From NCBI GenBank assembly GCA_017887325.1, contig JAGHIE010000001.1:124001-188000 (forward strand): a stretch of 64,000 nucleotides of DNA, read 5' to 3'. Of the stretch, positions 28,301-36,511 are shown piece by piece (position 1 is the first letter of the stretch; every line of letters begins with the position of its first letter). The notes below the pieces were generated by a model. The model worked only from the letters and a program-made list of their open reading frames with translations. It did no database searches and had not been told where the DNA came from. Position numbers and translations under genes: made by a program. Source of the DNA: Oscillospiraceae bacterium. GTDB taxonomy: Bacteria; Bacillota; Clostridia; Oscillospirales; Ruminococcaceae.

Positions 28301-28921
28301 TGGGCTTACGACATCGGTTTCGGTGGTTTAGACCATGTTATCGCTTCTGGTGAAGATGTAAATATTTTAGTATTTGATACTGAAGTTTACTCTAATACTG
28401 GTGGTCAAGCATCTAAAGCTACACCTGTTGGTGCTATCGCTCAATTTGCTGCTGCTGGTAAACAAGTTAAGAAAAAAGACCTTGCAGCTATCGCTATGAG
28501 TTATGGTTATGTATATGTAGCACAAGTTGCACAAGGTGCTGACTACAACCAATGCTTAAAAGCATTCGTTGAAGCTGAAAGCTACCATGGACCATCTATC
28601 ATTATCGCTTATGCTCCATGTATCAACCATGGTATCAAAGGTGGTATGAGTGGTGCTCAAACTGAAGAAAAACGTGCTGTTGAAGCTGGTTACTGGCATA
28701 CATTTAGATATGACCCACGCTTAGCTTTAGATGGTAAAAACCCATTCCAATTAGATTCTAAAGCTCCAACTGCAAGCTATAATGATTTCATCATGAATGA
28801 AGTTCGTTATAATGTTCTTGCTCGTTCAAACCCAGAAAGAGCTAAAGAATTATTTGCTAAAGCTGAACAAAATGCTATGGAAAAATATGCTCATTTAGCA
28901 AAATTAGCTGGTAGAGAATAA
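25388..28921 (+). CDS. nifJ: pyruvate:ferredoxin (flavodoxin) oxidoreductase
   Basis: A 1177-residue single-chain PFOR. N-terminal domains I and II carry [27 protein letters not shown]. Two ferredoxin-type [4Fe-4S] motifs lie at about residue 693 ([12 protein letters not shown]) and 747 ([12 protein letters not shown]). The C-terminal thiamine diphosphate domain has CAGCGETPY at about 818 (proximal cluster), [12 protein letters not shown] and [11 protein letters not shown]. It converts pyruvate and CoA to acetyl-CoA, CO2 and reduced ferredoxin, marking an anaerobe. AAAGGAGG precedes the ATG, and codon choice is more C-ending than that of its neighbours, suggesting high expression. A terminator follows. 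Confidence 0.97.
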   Translation: [1177 protein letters not shown]

Positions 28922-28941
28922 TTTTCTTATTAAATAAAATA

Positions 28942-28976
28942 AAAAAATCGGTAAAGTTTTACTTTACCGATTTTTT
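28942..28976 (+). terminator. terminator after PFOR
   Basis: AAAAAATCGGTAAAG pairs with CTTTACCGATTTTTT around a 5-base loop. Confidence 0.92.
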
Positions 28977-29001
28977 ATCAATAAATATAGGAGAAAAATA
29001 A

Positions 29002-29517
29002 ATGAAAAAAATAATTGAATTAGATGATATTATTTTAAGAGAAATGACTCAAGACGATTTTGATGATTTGTGTGATATTTTAAAAGATGAAAAAACAATG
29101 TATGCTTATGAGCATGGATTTAGTGATGAAGAAGTACAACAATGGCTTGATAAACAAATAAATAGATATAAAAATGATGGATTTGGTTTGTGGGCTATGG
29201 TTTTAAAAGAAAACAATAAAATGATAGGACAATGTGGTTTAACAATACAAGATTTTAATGGTAAAAATGTAGTAGAAGTTGGATATTTGCTTAATAGAAA
29301 TTATTGGCATAAAGGTTATGCTACTAGATGTGCAAAAGCTTGTATGGATTATGCTTTTAATGAGCTGAATATAGAAGAAGTTTATTCAATAATAAGAGAT
29401 AATAATATAGCTTCTCAAAATGTTGCAAAAAGAAACGGACTAAAAAAAGTTGGACTTTTGGAAAAGTTTTATTATGGTGTACATATGCCACATGATGTAT
29501 ATATGATGAAAAAGTAA
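29002..29517 (+). CDS. GNAT family N-acetyltransferase (RimJ/RimL type)
   Basis: A 171-residue acetyltransferase. It begins with LDDIILREMTQDD, has the central strand WAMVLKENNKMIGQCGL, and the acetyl-CoA loop region VEVGYLLNRNYWHKGYATRCAKACMDYAF. It ends with SIIRDNNIASQNVAKRNGLKKVG, the RimJ-like C-terminal pattern. Substrate cannot be deduced; protein N-termini, amino acids or small amines are possible. It has its own ribosome binding site and follows the PFOR terminator, so it is probably transcribed separately. Confidence 0.9.
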   Translation: MKKIIELDDIILREMTQDDFDDLCDILKDEKTMYAYEHGFSDEEVQQWLDKQINRYKNDGFGLWAMVLKENNKMIGQCGLTIQDFNGKNVVEVGYLLNRNYWHKGYATRCAKACMDYAFNELNIEEVYSIIRDNNIASQNVAKRNGLKKVGLLEKFYYGVHMPHDVYMMKK

Positions 29518-29596
29518 AAAGTTCAAAAAATATCTACTTAAACATAAATACTTCATTGAAAAATAGTGATACTATGTAATAAAGGGGTGTTTATAA

Positions 29597-31180
29597 ATGA
29601 AAAAATTATATTTTAATGGTGACATTATAACAATGTCAAACAATCTATATACAACAGCTGTTCTTACAGAAAATGGTAAAATTGTAAAATTAGGAGAAGA
29701 AGCTTTAGCTTTTAGAAATAACTCTGATGTTCAAATATTCGATTTGGCTGGAAAAACAATGTTACCAGCTTTTATAGATGCTCATAGTCATTTTTCTGCT
29801 GTGGCAAATTCTTTTTTACAAGCACCTTTAGATGAATGTATATCATTTAAAGAAATACAAGATAGAATAGAAAACTTTATTAAATCGAATAATATTAAAA
29901 AAGGTGAATGGATTTTAGCTAAAGGATATGACAATAATCAATTACAAGAAAAACAACACCCTAAAAAAGAAGTTTTAGATAAAGCAAGTCCTAATAATCC
30001 TTTGATAATTCAACATAAATCTGGTCATATGGGTGTTTTAAATTCGTTGGGATTAGAAAATTTAGGAATTACAGTTGATACACCAAATATTGATGGTGGT
30101 TTGATAGAAGTGAAAAACAATGAACTTACAGGATATATGGAAGAAAATAGTTATCTATATTATTTAAAACAAATTCCTATGCCTGATATAAATTCACTTG
30201 TAAACGCTTGCAAGAAAGCTCAAGATAAGTATGCTTCATATGGGATAACAACTATTCAAGAAGGTATGATGATTGATTTACAATTACCTTTATATGATTA
30301 CTTAGTTAATAGTAAAAAATTGTTCTTAGATGTTGTAGGATATGTCGGAATGGACGCAATTTCTCAATATTTAGAAAAATTTAGCAAATCAAAATTGAAC
30401 TATTATAATAATTTTAAAATAGGTGGGATAAAAATCTTTTTAGACGGTTCTCCTCAAGGAAAAACAGCATGGATAAGAAAACCATATGAAAATGAAAAAG
30501 AATATTGTGGATATCCTACTATGAAAGATGAACAAGTGTATAATTCTATAGAGTATGCATTCGATAATAATTTGCAAATTTTGGCTCATTGTAATGGTGA
30601 TAGAGCTTCTGAGCAATATTTAGAACAAATAGAAAAGTTAGAAAAACAAGGTAAAGATATAAGCAAAATAAGACCTGTTATGGTACATGCTCAATTATTA
30701 GGTATTGACCAAATAGATAAATTGAGAGATTGTGGTGTTATACCTAGCTTTTTTGTAGCACACACTTATTATTGGGGAGATATTCATATTAGTAATTTTG
30801 GATTTGATAGAGCTAAAAATATTAGTCCTGTAAAAAGTGCAATCGATAAAGGTGTTGAATACTATACATTCCACCAAGATTCTCCAGTGATAGAACAGGA
30901 TATGATAGAAACTGTTTGGTGTGCTGTTAATAGAGTAACAAAAGATGGTGTAAAAATAGGAAAAGAACAATGTATATCTGTTTTAGAAGCTTTGAAAGCT
31001 GTGACAATAAATGCTGCATATCAATATTTTGAAGAAAATAATAAGGGAAGTATTGATGTAGGAAAAAATGCAGATTTTGTAATTTTGAGCGATAATCCTT
31101 TAACATATAACCCAGAAAAATTAAAAGAAATTGAAGTAATTTATACAATAAAATCTGATGAGGTTATATATAAAAAATAA
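29597..31180 (+). CDS. amidohydrolase (YtcJ-like)
   Basis: A 527-residue metal-dependent amidohydrolase. It has the N-terminal metal motif FIDAHSHF (HxH), [24 protein letters not shown], and a late aspartate in TFHQDSPV, then the composite beta-sandwich end [10 protein letters not shown]. This is the YtcJ/N-substituted formamide deformylase-like set. It probably hydrolyses an amide or formamide, with the substrate unknown. It follows the GNAT gene by 79 bases; a GGGGTG-type binding site precedes the ATG. No signal peptide is seen. Confidence 0.88.
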   Translation: [527 protein letters not shown]

Positions 31181-31214
31181 AGAGATGAAAGATTATCTTT
31201 CATCTCTTTATTTT
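31179..31214. terminator. bidirectional terminator between amidohydrolase and fabD
   Basis: AAAGAGATGAAAGAT pairs with ATCTTTCATCTCTTT around one base, followed by ATTTTTT. It overlaps the amidohydrolase stop and ends just before the fabD stop. Confidence 0.88.
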
Positions 31215-32138
31215 TTATTTTAAGTTTTCTAATGATTTTAATAATGTTTTTTCGTTTTCTACATTCATTGCAGAAGAACCTTTTAATGTCTTTTTAACTA
31301 AACCAGTCAAAACTTTGTTTGGACCTAATTCAATATAGTTTTCATAACCTGCATTTGAAATAGCATTTAATTCAGCAACAAATTTTACAGGAGAAACAAG
31401 GTGAGTTGCTAAATAAGTAGGCATATCACTGAAATCAGTTAAAATATCACCAGTTACGTTAGAGTAAAAATCTACATTTGGTGTATTGAATTTAATATCT
31501 AATATATTAGCTTTAAATTCATCAGCAGCTTCTTGCATTAATTTTGAATGGAAAGCAGCACTTACTGCTAATTTAATACATTTTTTACCCATTTCTGAAA
31601 ATGCAGCAATTGCTTTTTCTACAGCTTCACATTCACCAGCAATTACTGTTTGTGCAGGAGAATTGTAGTTTACAGGAATAACATATCCGTCAACTTCGCT
31701 ACAAACTTTTTCAATTTCACTTGCATCTAATCCCATTACAGCACACATTGTACCAGGATTTTTTTCTGCACATTTTTGCATAGCAGCTGCTCTATGTTTA
31801 ATTAATGTATATCCGTCTTCCATAGAAACTATTCCACTAGCAACCATAGCAGCATATTCACCTAAAGAGTGACCTGCAACAGCAGAATATTCAATTCCTT
31901 CTTGTTTCATAGCTTCTAATGCTATTAATGAAGTTGTTAATATTGCTGGTTGGGAAATATTTGTTTGAGATAATTCTCCAATAGTTGCTTCAGCACATAA
32001 TTTTTTAATATCTAATCCAGTTATATCACTAGCACATTCATAAATTTTAGAAGTTGTAGGATAACGGTTAGCTAGTTCAATACTCATACCTTCGTATTGT
32101 GAACCTTGACCAGAAAATAAGAAAATATTTTTAGCCAT
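31215..32138 (-). CDS. fabD: [acyl-carrier-protein] S-malonyltransferase
   Basis: A 307-residue malonyl-CoA:ACP transacylase. It has GQGSQYEGM near the N-terminus, the nucleophile serine in GHSLGEYAA at about residue 90, and the catalytic histidine in SAAFHSKLM. It loads malonyl groups onto ACP for fatty acid chain extension. It is divergent from the rest of the fatty acid genes across a 300-base shared control region, where TTGTCG-N17-TGTTAT (32243-32215, minus) is a weak promoter candidate. In many Clostridia fabD lies inside the cluster. Confidence 0.95.
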   Translation of the reverse strand: MAKNIFLFSGQGSQYEGMSIELANRYPTTSKIYECASDITGLDIKKLCAEATIGELSQTNISQPAILTTSLIALEAMKQEGIEYSAVAGHSLGEYAAMVASGIVSMEDGYTLIKHRAAAMQKCAEKNPGTMCAVMGLDASEIEKVCSEVDGYVIPVNYNSPAQTVIAGECEAVEKAIAAFSEMGKKCIKLAVSAAFHSKLMQEAADEFKANILDIKFNTPNVDFYSNVTGDILTDFSDMPTYLATHLVSPVKFVAELNAISNAGYENYIELGPNKVLTGLVKKTLKGSSAMNVENEKTLLKSLENLK

Positions 32139-32250
32139 AAATAAAATCTCCTTTTATTAATATTTTATGAATTAAATGTTAATTTGTTAAAAACAAGCTG
32201 TTTTATTAAAAAACATAACACTTTTAAAAGCTAAAATCGACAATTTATTA

Positions 32251-32286
32251 TTGACATTTACATTAGAAAAATTTACACTAATATGT
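32251..32286 (+). promoter_or_regulatory. fabH operon promoter with possible operator
   Basis: TTGACA (32251-32256), 17 bases, TACACT (32274-32279). An imperfect inverted repeat CATTAG...CTAATATG (32261-32285) covers the spacer and -10 box and could be an operator. A longer inverted match, AACAATACAT near 32305 and ATGTATTGTT near 32384, lies between it and fabH. No regulator gene is nearby. Confidence 0.45.
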
Positions 32287-32441
32287 AGGCTATGTTTAAA
32301 AAACAATACATTTAATACAATTTATTCTCAATATACCACAAACTAAAATATGTTGCAATACTATTGTAAGGATTAATTTTGATATGTATTGTTTGTTTTT
32401 AATATAATAATTTGGCTTTAAAAAGCAGAATGGAGATTAAC

Positions 32442-33431
32442 ATGGGAATAAAAATTAAAGGTTGTGGATACTATGTTCCAGAACTAGTTGCAAGTAATGA
32501 AGATTTTTCTAAAATTGTTGATACAAGTGATGAATGGATTACAACTAGAACTGGTATAAAGACAAGACACATTGCTAATGGAGAGTTAGCTTACCAAATG
32601 GGAGCTAATGCTGCTATGAAAGCGATTAAAGATGCTGGTATAGAATTAAGCGATATAGATATGATTATTGGTACTACAGTTACTGCTGACTGCTTAACAC
32701 CTTCTATGGCTTGTTTAGTTGGTAAAGAATTAGGTATTGAAAAAGCTATGTGCTTTGATGTTAATGCCGCTTGTGCTGGATATGTTTTTGCTTTAGATAT
32801 AGCACATAAATATTTAGCATGTGGTGACTGTAAAAATATATTAATAGTTTCTTCTGAAATTGTTAGCCGTATGGTTGACTATACAGATAGAAGTACATGT
32901 GTATTATTTGGTGATGGTGCAGCTGCTACTGTTGTAAGTTATTCAGATGGTGAATACAAATCTTATATAAACAGTGACCCACAAGGTGCAGATAAAATAT
33001 TTGCAAAAATACCTTCAACACCAAATCCTTTCAGAACACAAACACCTGATTGGTCAGATGAAAGAATGCAAGAAGCACCAGAATTATTTATGCAAATGGC
33101 TGGAAATGATGTTTATAAATTTGCAACAACTATTATGCCAGAGGCTGTGAAAAAAGCTTCTGAAAAAGCTGGTTGGGAAACTGCTGACTTGGATATTATT
33201 ATCCCACATCAAGCTAATATAAGAATAGTTCAAACAGCTATTAAAAAATTAAAATTACCAGAAGATAAATTCTATATTAATATTCAAGAGTATGGAAATA
33301 TTTCAAGTGCATGTATCCCTCTTGCTTTGTCACAATTAAAAGAAATGGGCAAACTTGAAAGTGGTAAAAAAGTATGCTTAGTTGGATTTGGTGCAGGCCT
33401 AACTTATGGAGCTGCAGTTTTTGAATATTAA
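32442..33431 (+). CDS. fabH: beta-ketoacyl-ACP synthase III
   Basis: A 329-residue KAS III. It has TSDEWITTRTGIKTRHI, the nucleophile cysteine in DVNAACAGYVF at about residue 111, the histidine in IIPHQANIRI and the asparagine in YGNISSACIP. It condenses acetyl-CoA (or a branched primer) with malonyl-ACP to start fatty acid synthesis. The ATG at 32442 is chosen because GGAG lies 6 bases upstream; an earlier in-frame TTG at 32412 lacks a binding site and adds residues not seen in FabH. It is the first gene of the cluster, 32 bases before fabG. Confidence 0.95.
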   Translation: MGIKIKGCGYYVPELVASNEDFSKIVDTSDEWITTRTGIKTRHIANGELAYQMGANAAMKAIKDAGIELSDIDMIIGTTVTADCLTPSMACLVGKELGIEKAMCFDVNAACAGYVFALDIAHKYLACGDCKNILIVSSEIVSRMVDYTDRSTCVLFGDGAAATVVSYSDGEYKSYINSDPQGADKIFAKIPSTPNPFRTQTPDWSDERMQEAPELFMQMAGNDVYKFATTIMPEAVKKASEKAGWETADLDIIIPHQANIRIVQTAIKKLKLPEDKFYINIQEYGNISSACIPLALSQLKEMGKLESGKKVCLVGFGAGLTYGAAVFEY

Positions 33432-33463
33432 TCAAGTGAAATAGTTTAAGGAGAGTATGTATT

Positions 33464-34207
33464 ATGGCAAAAACAGCTTTAATTACAGGAGCATCACAAG
33501 GTTTAGGAGCTGCTATGGCTAAGCGTCTTGCTAGTGATGGTTTTAATATAGCAATCAATTGTAGAAGTGAAGTAGAAGTTGAAAATGGTGGGAAACAAGT
33601 AAAAGCAGAATGTGAAGCTTTTGGTGTAAAAGCAGAATGTTTTATTGCAGATGTTTCTGATTTTGATGCTTGTAAATCAATGGTTAAAGAAGTAAAAGAT
33701 ATATTTGGTACAATTGATGTATTAGTTAATAATGCAGGTATAACAAGAGATGGTTTATTAGCTAGAATGAGCGAAGAACAATTTGATATAGTTACAAATG
33801 TTAACTATAAAAGTGTGTTTAATATGACAAGACATGTTAGTGCTGTTATGATTAAACAAAGAAGTGGTAAAATTATTAATGTTTCTTCAGTAGCTGGTGT
33901 TTACGGTAATGCTGGTCAATTCAATTACTCTGCTAGTAAAGCAGGTGTAATTGGTATGACATTAACTGCTGCTAAAGAACTAGGTGCTAGAAATATTACT
34001 GTAAATGCTATTGCACCAGGATTTATAGAAACTCCTATGACAGATGTTTTACCAGATAGCGTTAAAGAAAATTGTAAAAACATGGTTGCATTAAAAAGAT
34101 TTGGTAAACCTGAAGAAGTTGCAGGTGTTGTTTCTTTCTTAGCTTCAGAAGATTCAAACTATGTATCAGGTCAAGTAATTGTTATTGACGGTTCAATGTC
34201 AATGTAA
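33464..34207 (+). CDS. fabG: 3-oxoacyl-ACP reductase
   Basis: A 247-residue short-chain dehydrogenase. It has the NADPH-binding TGASQGLGAAMAKRLA, NNAGITRDGLLARM, the catalytic serine in INVSSVAGVYG and the YxxxK motif in FNYSASKAG, and ends with the FabG-typical SGQVIVIDGSMSM. It reduces beta-ketoacyl-ACP in each elongation round. AAGGAG precedes the ATG. It lies between fabH and fabF on the same strand with short gaps. Confidence 0.95.
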   Translation: MAKTALITGASQGLGAAMAKRLASDGFNIAINCRSEVEVENGGKQVKAECEAFGVKAECFIADVSDFDACKSMVKEVKDIFGTIDVLVNNAGITRDGLLARMSEEQFDIVTNVNYKSVFNMTRHVSAVMIKQRSGKIINVSSVAGVYGNAGQFNYSASKAGVIGMTLTAAKELGARNITVNAIAPGFIETPMTDVLPDSVKENCKNMVALKRFGKPEEVAGVVSFLASEDSNYVSGQVIVIDGSMSM

Positions 34208-34245
34208 CTTTAAAATTATTCCAGAGATTGAATGGAGGAAAATAA

Positions 34246-35481
34246 ATGAAAAGAGTAGTTGTTACAGGTGTTGGCGTAGTTAGCCCAATCGGAAATGATA
34301 TAGATACTTTTTGGAAAAATATTAAAGAAGAAAACACAGGTATAGATTTTATTACAAGATTTGATACAGAAAACTGTGATGTTAAAGTTGCAGCAGAAGT
34401 AAAAGATTTTGATCCACTAAAAAGCTTTGATAAAAAAGAATTAAAAAGAACAGATTTATATATTCAATATGCTGTTGAAGCAGCAAGACAAGCTTTAGAA
34501 GATTGTGGAAGCGACCTTAAAGATTTAGATCCTTTTAGAGTAGGGGTAATTGTTGGTAGTGGTATCGGTGGATTTGGTTCTACTGAAACAGAACACAAAA
34601 AATTCTTAGAAAAAGGCGGAAAAAGAGTTTCTCCTTTCTATATTCCTATGATGATTTCTAATATGGCTGCTGGTCTTATCGCTATTAGAACAGGATTTAA
34701 AGGTGTAAACTATGCACCTGTTACAGCTTGTGCTACATCATCACATGCTATTGGTGAAGCGTTTAGAAATATTAAACACGGTTATATAGATGCTTGTATC
34801 GCTGGTGGTTCTGAAGCAGCAATTAGTGAATTTGCTATTTCTGGATTTAACAATATGAAAGCATTATCTCACAGCCAAGACCCAAAAAGAGCTTCTATTC
34901 CTTTTGATAAAGAACGTGATGGCTTTGTAATGGGTGAAGGTAGTGGTATTTTAGTTTTAGAAGAATTAGAACATGCTAAAGCTAGAGGTGCTAAAATTTA
35001 TGCAGAAATCGTAGGTTATGGAGCTACTGGAGATGCATTCCACATAACAAGCCCAGACCCAGACGGAGAAGGTGCTGCAAAAGGTATGCAATTAGCATTT
35101 GAAGAAGCTGGACTAAAAGCAGAAGATGTTGATTACATAAATGCTCATGGTACATCTACACCATTGAACGAAAAATATGAAACAATAGCTATTAAAAAAG
35201 CATTAGGAGATCATGCTAAAGATGTATTAGTAAGTTCTACAAAAGCTTTAACAGGTCACCTTTTAGGTGCTGCTGGTGCAGTAGAAGCTATTGTTTGTGC
35301 TAAAGCATTAAACGAAGGTTTTGTTCCAGGTACAGCTAACTTTAAAGTTCCAGATGAAAATTGTGACTTAAATAATATGACAGACGGCGGTATTGAAAAA
35401 GATATTAAAGTTGCATTATCTAACTCATTAGGTTTCGGTGGACATAATGCTACACTATGCTTAAAAAAATACGAAGATTAA
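34246..35481 (+). CDS. fabF: beta-ketoacyl-ACP synthase II
   Basis: A 411-residue KAS II. It starts RVVVTGVGVVSPIGND. The nucleophile cysteine lies in VTACATSSHAIGEA at about residue 162, the two histidines in NAHGTSTPLN and KALTGHLLGAAG, and the end has SNSLGFGGHNATL. It elongates acyl-ACP with malonyl-ACP. GGAGG precedes the ATG. The 100-base gap to accB contains a hairpin (CAGTAGA/TCTACTG) that may limit or process the message. Confidence 0.95.
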   Translation: MKRVVVTGVGVVSPIGNDIDTFWKNIKEENTGIDFITRFDTENCDVKVAAEVKDFDPLKSFDKKELKRTDLYIQYAVEAARQALEDCGSDLKDLDPFRVGVIVGSGIGGFGSTETEHKKFLEKGGKRVSPFYIPMMISNMAAGLIAIRTGFKGVNYAPVTACATSSHAIGEAFRNIKHGYIDACIAGGSEAAISEFAISGFNNMKALSHSQDPKRASIPFDKERDGFVMGEGSGILVLEELEHAKARGAKIYAEIVGYGATGDAFHITSPDPDGEGAAKGMQLAFEEAGLKAEDVDYINAHGTSTPLNEKYETIAIKKALGDHAKDVLVSSTKALTGHLLGAAGAVEAIVCAKALNEGFVPGTANFKVPDENCDLNNMTDGGIEKDIKVALSNSLGFGGHNATLCLKKYED

Positions 35482-35501
35482 TTTATAACAAGATTTAAGA
35501 T

Positions 35502-35544
35502 ATAGGGCAGTAGAGTATCCATTTAGCGATGTTCTACTGTCTAT
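35502..35544 (+). other. hairpin between fabF and accB
   Basis: CAGTAGA (35508-35514) pairs with TCTACTG (35533-35539), extended by ATAG/CTAT outside an asymmetric bulge, with an 18-base loop. There is no T run, so attenuation or RNA processing is more likely than termination. Confidence 0.4.
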
Positions 35545-35581
35545 TGTTTAAAAATACAGAGTGATTTGTATGGAGGATTTT

Positions 35582-36043
35582 ATGAGTGATTTAAAAGTTA
35601 CTGTTGAAGAAATAAAAGAATTAATGGATAAAATGGCTAAAACAGGTTTAGGTGGTTTAGAAATATCTGATGGTGATTTTAAATTAAGTTTAACAGCTAA
35701 AGAAGAAAATGTAGTTTATTCAGCTGCTACTCCAGTAGAAGTAAAAACTGTTAATACTTCTATAGAAACAGCTGTAAAACAAGATGTTGCAACAACAGAA
35801 AAAGTTTCTGGTAATGAAGTTAAAGCTCCATTAGTAGGTACATACTATTCAGCACCATCACCAGAAAAACCTGCTTTTGTTAAAGTTGGGGATAAAGTAA
35901 AAAAAGGTGATACTTTATTTATAATTGAATCTATGAAACTTATGAATGAAGTACAAAGTGAGTTTGATGGCGAAGTTGTAGATATTTGTGTAGAAAATGG
36001 TAGCCCAGTAGAATTTGATCAAACTATAATGATTATAAGATAA
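35582..36043 (+). CDS. accB: acetyl-CoA carboxylase biotin carboxyl carrier protein
   Basis: A 153-residue BCCP. An N-terminal segment ([19 protein letters not shown]) and an A/T/V-rich linker lead to the biotinyl domain [23 protein letters not shown], with the biotinylation lysine in ESMKLMNEV at about residue 118. It carries carboxybiotin between AccC and AccAD. The ATG at 35582 follows TGGAGG; an earlier in-frame start at 35561 overlaps the binding site. fabZ follows after 14 bases. Confidence 0.95.
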   Translation: MSDLKVTVEEIKELMDKMAKTGLGGLEISDGDFKLSLTAKEENVVYSAATPVEVKTVNTSIETAVKQDVATTEKVSGNEVKAPLVGTYYSAPSPEKPAFVKVGDKVKKGDTLFIIESMKLMNEVQSEFDGEVVDICVENGSPVEFDQTIMIIR

Positions 36044-36057
36044 TTAGGAGAGTTATT

Positions 36058-36492
36058 ATGCATTTAGATTTAGAACAAATAAAAGAGATTATTCCTCATA
36101 GAGATCCATTTTTATTAATAGATGAAGTAATTGATGTTGAACCAGGTGTTAGAGTTACAGCAAAAAAACATATTAAAGAAAACGAAGATTGGTTTAGAGG
36201 ACATTTCCCAGGCAACCCTGTACAACCAGGCGTTTTAATGATTGAAATGTTAGCTCAAGCAGGTGCTGTTTGTGCTTTAAGCATGGAAGAAAATAAAGGT
36301 AAAATTGCATTTTTTGCAGGTATTGATAAAGCTAGATTTAAAGGTGTTGTAAGACCAGGTGATACATTAACTTTAGAAGTTGAAATGACAAAATTTAAAG
36401 GACCTATCGGTTTTGGTAAAGCTGTTGCTACAAATCAAGATGGTAAAAAAGTAGTTGTTGCAGAAATTAGCTTTGCTTTAGGTGATAAATAA
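36058..36492 (+). CDS. fabZ: 3-hydroxyacyl-ACP dehydratase FabZ
   Basis: A 144-residue hotdog-fold dehydratase. It has [14 protein letters not shown], the catalytic histidine in [13 protein letters not shown] and the glutamate in [10 protein letters not shown], which together identify FabZ. It removes water from 3-hydroxyacyl-ACP. TAGGAG precedes the ATG, and it is packed between accB (14 bases) and accC (19 bases). An enoyl-ACP reductase, which takes the next step, is not encoded anywhere in the window. Confidence 0.95.
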   Translation: MHLDLEQIKEIIPHRDPFLLIDEVIDVEPGVRVTAKKHIKENEDWFRGHFPGNPVQPGVLMIEMLAQAGAVCALSMEENKGKIAFFAGIDKARFKGVVRPGDTLTLEVEMTKFKGPIGFGKAVATNQDGKKVVVAEISFALGDK

Positions 36493-36511
36493 TTTTTAGG
36501 AGTTTTAAACT

